10,707 bases of DNA, from positions 1,312 to 12,018 of the forward strand of contig SGPM01000555.1 of assembly GCA_004802725.1 (NCBI GenBank). The letters run 5' to 3'. Position 1 is the stretch's first letter; each line of letters opens with the position of its first letter. The notes below the pieces were generated by a model. It saw only the letters and a program-made list of their open reading frames with translations, was not told the DNA's origin and searched no databases. The stretch comes from Antrodiella citrinella (lineage: Eukaryota; Basidiomycota; Agaricomycetes; Polyporales; Steccherinaceae). The translations under genes were made by a program, and so were the position numbers. Of the stretch, positions 9,401 through 10,707 are shown piece after piece.

Positions 9401-10205
9401 AATTCCGGAAGGCGCAGGCATTTGACGCGTTGGCTAACATTCGGCGGATTCGCAGGATCATCACNGGGATCTCCGAATTCAAGAAATTGAACTTGGTCAA
9501 TGAAGGCCAACNGACATCGACGCGGCTCCGCTCGTACTATGATAAATTCAAACAGCAGATTGACCATAGTGCTTCGCGTTACCGAGCTGCACGCAAGGCT
9601 CTTTCCGTCCTAGATCCGGAGGGCACTTGGAGCGCGCAGTTGAAAGTCCTGCGTAANGAAGATATCAGGGGTCCTACTGCCGACAAGGATGATGCCGCGC
9701 CCCACGAAGGTCGACGTGAGCTTTCGTGGATTTGGCTAGTGCAACATGCACCTCCGCCCGAGGACGGCATNGAGGAAGACTTCTGCGAAGGAATGCGAGT
9801 CGAGTGGGCGAAATNGAAGGCCGCGCGGAAAGGTGGTCGGAGGAAGTGATACTGCTGCAGGAGGAGATGCGACGGGTGTTGGAATTTCTCTCATGGAAAG
9901 CGAGCTGGTGGCGCTCACAGGTCAATCGACGCGCCGACATCTCCCCCACACTGAAGGAGGGTTTGTCCGCCTATGCGGAAAAGCAGGCTTGTGTACATGA
10001 AGATCTTGCTAAGTCATTCGCGTCTCGGTGGTATCAGGCTCTGGGCGCCCACCATATCATGCCGGCCTGGAAGACGAAGTATCTTGGACCGAAAGATATT
10101 GCAATTGTCCCTCTGCGGATGCGACGCGGAAAACGGAATTTTTTGGAAGAGAGCAGTGATGAGTCAAGTTCGGACGAGGAGGACGGGGACGGGGATGGGG
10201 TGTAG
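6443..10205 (+). CDS. KDZ-family transposase with CxC2 cysteine cluster (one frameshift near 9815)
   Basis: Ten exons: 6443-6781, 6841-7053, 7109-7489, 7540-7733, 7782-7950, 8002-8150, 8210-8598, 8649-8828, 8886-9018, 9078-10205; introns 48-59 nt, all GT..AG. With one base restored near 9815-9826 the product is 1091 aa, usual for the family. Residues 1-113 are basic and disordered. Zinc ligands follow at C145, C148, C157, C160, C167, C170, H175 and H181. The CxC2 region has QLGHP, a C-A-C pair at 240-242 and RYTDN; CPACPHP lies near 354-360. The DDE core shows D386 (LDANFKLK), D507 (YDIACQY) and YGEGIES (E568/E571), with a C/H cluster at 436-467 and RPNGVGDLQKGE between. After it come helical, probably coiled-coil segments (EKRSTLSRRIELWRK; ERWSEEVILLQEEMRRV) and a Ser/Asp/Glu-rich acidic tail. 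KDZ proteins mobilise DNA transposons by cut-and-paste-type chemistry (family knowledge). Introns at 7734-7781 and 8829-8885 are multiples of three. Codon 505 (TNG) could hide a stop. All acidic residues being kept argues for recent activity. Confidence 0.9.
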
Positions 10206-10707
10206 TGTAACATCGGACAATTCGGACATATTTTTCATGTTTGTCTGCTGTCGTCATGTTCTTCTTGGAATTGGACATTATTGGTGAATCATGATATGGT
10301 GTGTTCATACACGCAATCGTAAATAAGTCAAGTCATTGTCGGACAAATTTTCAAGGCTTCCACTTTTGTCTAAGTGTGCACGGCGCAGGATTCATCGAAA
10401 TGATATCTCACGCAATTTCTCAATGGGAACCCTCTCTTTTGAGTACAAATACGTGAAATCTCACGTTCCTATGTACTCGTAGTATCGGCAATGCAAACTG
10501 ATTCAACCTCGCGCGTCGGGCGCTTGTTGGCGCTGGGACGCGTAAGGGTACAGTAGGAACGTTCCTCAACGGCGCCGGACGTTCATTACACGTGTGGATA
10601 GTGTTTTCCAAGGGGAAGACTATGAGATACTTACTATGCCGATGGATGAAAAATTGAGGGAGCGATTTGCAATTCAGCGATAGACACCCCATAATGAGGC
10701 GGGTCTA
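10206..10707. other. 3' flank of the transposase gene; no gene seen
   Basis: No supported coding sequence on either strand. The plus strand shows three copies of TCGGACAA or TCGGACAT just after the stop and near 10338, and T-rich stretches compatible with a 3' untranslated region. A nested inverted repeat lies at 10441-10478. The window ends without a recognisable terminal inverted repeat or target-site duplication, so the 3' border of the element is either beyond the window or not visible by eye. Confidence 0.45.
10441..10478. repeat. Nested inverted repeat downstream of the transposase gene
   Basis: GAGTAC (10441-10446) pairs with GTACTC (10473-10478), and inside it ACGTGA (10451-10456) pairs with TCACGT (10461-10466) around an AATC loop. 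The two arms together form a 12-bp interrupted stem over 38 bases, with a 4/6-nt internal loop. It lies about 240 bp after the transposase stop. Candidate roles are a transcript 3'-end structure or a transposase-binding subterminal site; neither is shown. Confidence 0.6.

Noticed and set aside
10678..10707. Window end tested as a terminal inverted repeat with the window start
   Set aside because: The first 60 bases are mostly N, and no readable stretch matches the reverse complement of the end. The 11-mer GATAGACACCC shared with about 4549 is in direct orientation inside a coding exon and is probably chance.
1..10707. TET/JBP dioxygenase gene or reverse transcriptase/LTR element
   Set aside because: I looked because KDZ elements can carry TET/JBP genes and such regions are repeat-rich. 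No HxD..H dioxygenase motif, YxDD motif or paired LTRs were seen.

Overview
The window looks like nuclear DNA of a mushroom-forming basidiomycete (Agaricomycete). Three lines of evidence point there: three spliced genes with uniformly short introns (48-66 nt, GT..AG, often with a CTGAC-type branch site), a KDZ-type DNA transposase with its CxC2 cysteine cluster, and a protein family I know only from agaricomycete genomes. Scattered N calls, dense in the first 60 bases, indicate a contig edge and ambiguous base calling; several fall in codons or splice donors and limit certainty.

Layout. (1) 1-417: contig edge and 3' flank of the first gene. (2) 2877-418, minus: a seven-exon gene for a predicted 710-aa protein of unknown function. 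It has an N-terminal conserved block, a middle domain, a Pro/Ser-rich linker and a C-terminal GGxNG block. (3) 3477-3173, minus: a truncated second copy of that gene's N-terminal block, with its own splice junction and an early stop, followed by a 39-bp tandem repeat. (4) 3761-4620, plus: a four-exon gene for a 228-aa protein with a Pro-rich N-terminus and a C-terminal viroplasmin-like (RNase H1 N-terminal-like) domain, without RNase H. (5) 4621-6442: about 1.8 kb without a recognisable gene, holding degenerate repeats and a perfect hairpin. (6) 6443-10205, plus: a ten-exon KDZ transposase gene (about 1091 aa) with its zinc-binding N-terminal part, CxC2 region and DDE-type acidic residues visible. 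It has one single-base frameshift beside an ambiguous base near 9815. (7) 10206-10707: 3' flank with a nested inverted repeat.

The exon models were built by hand. Every junction keeps the reading frame, and the family motifs continue across junctions. The KDZ gene is the likely mobility gene. The two other genes may be cargo, host genes or part of a larger composite element. No terminal inverted repeats or target-site duplication could be identified inside the window, so the element's borders remain undefined.
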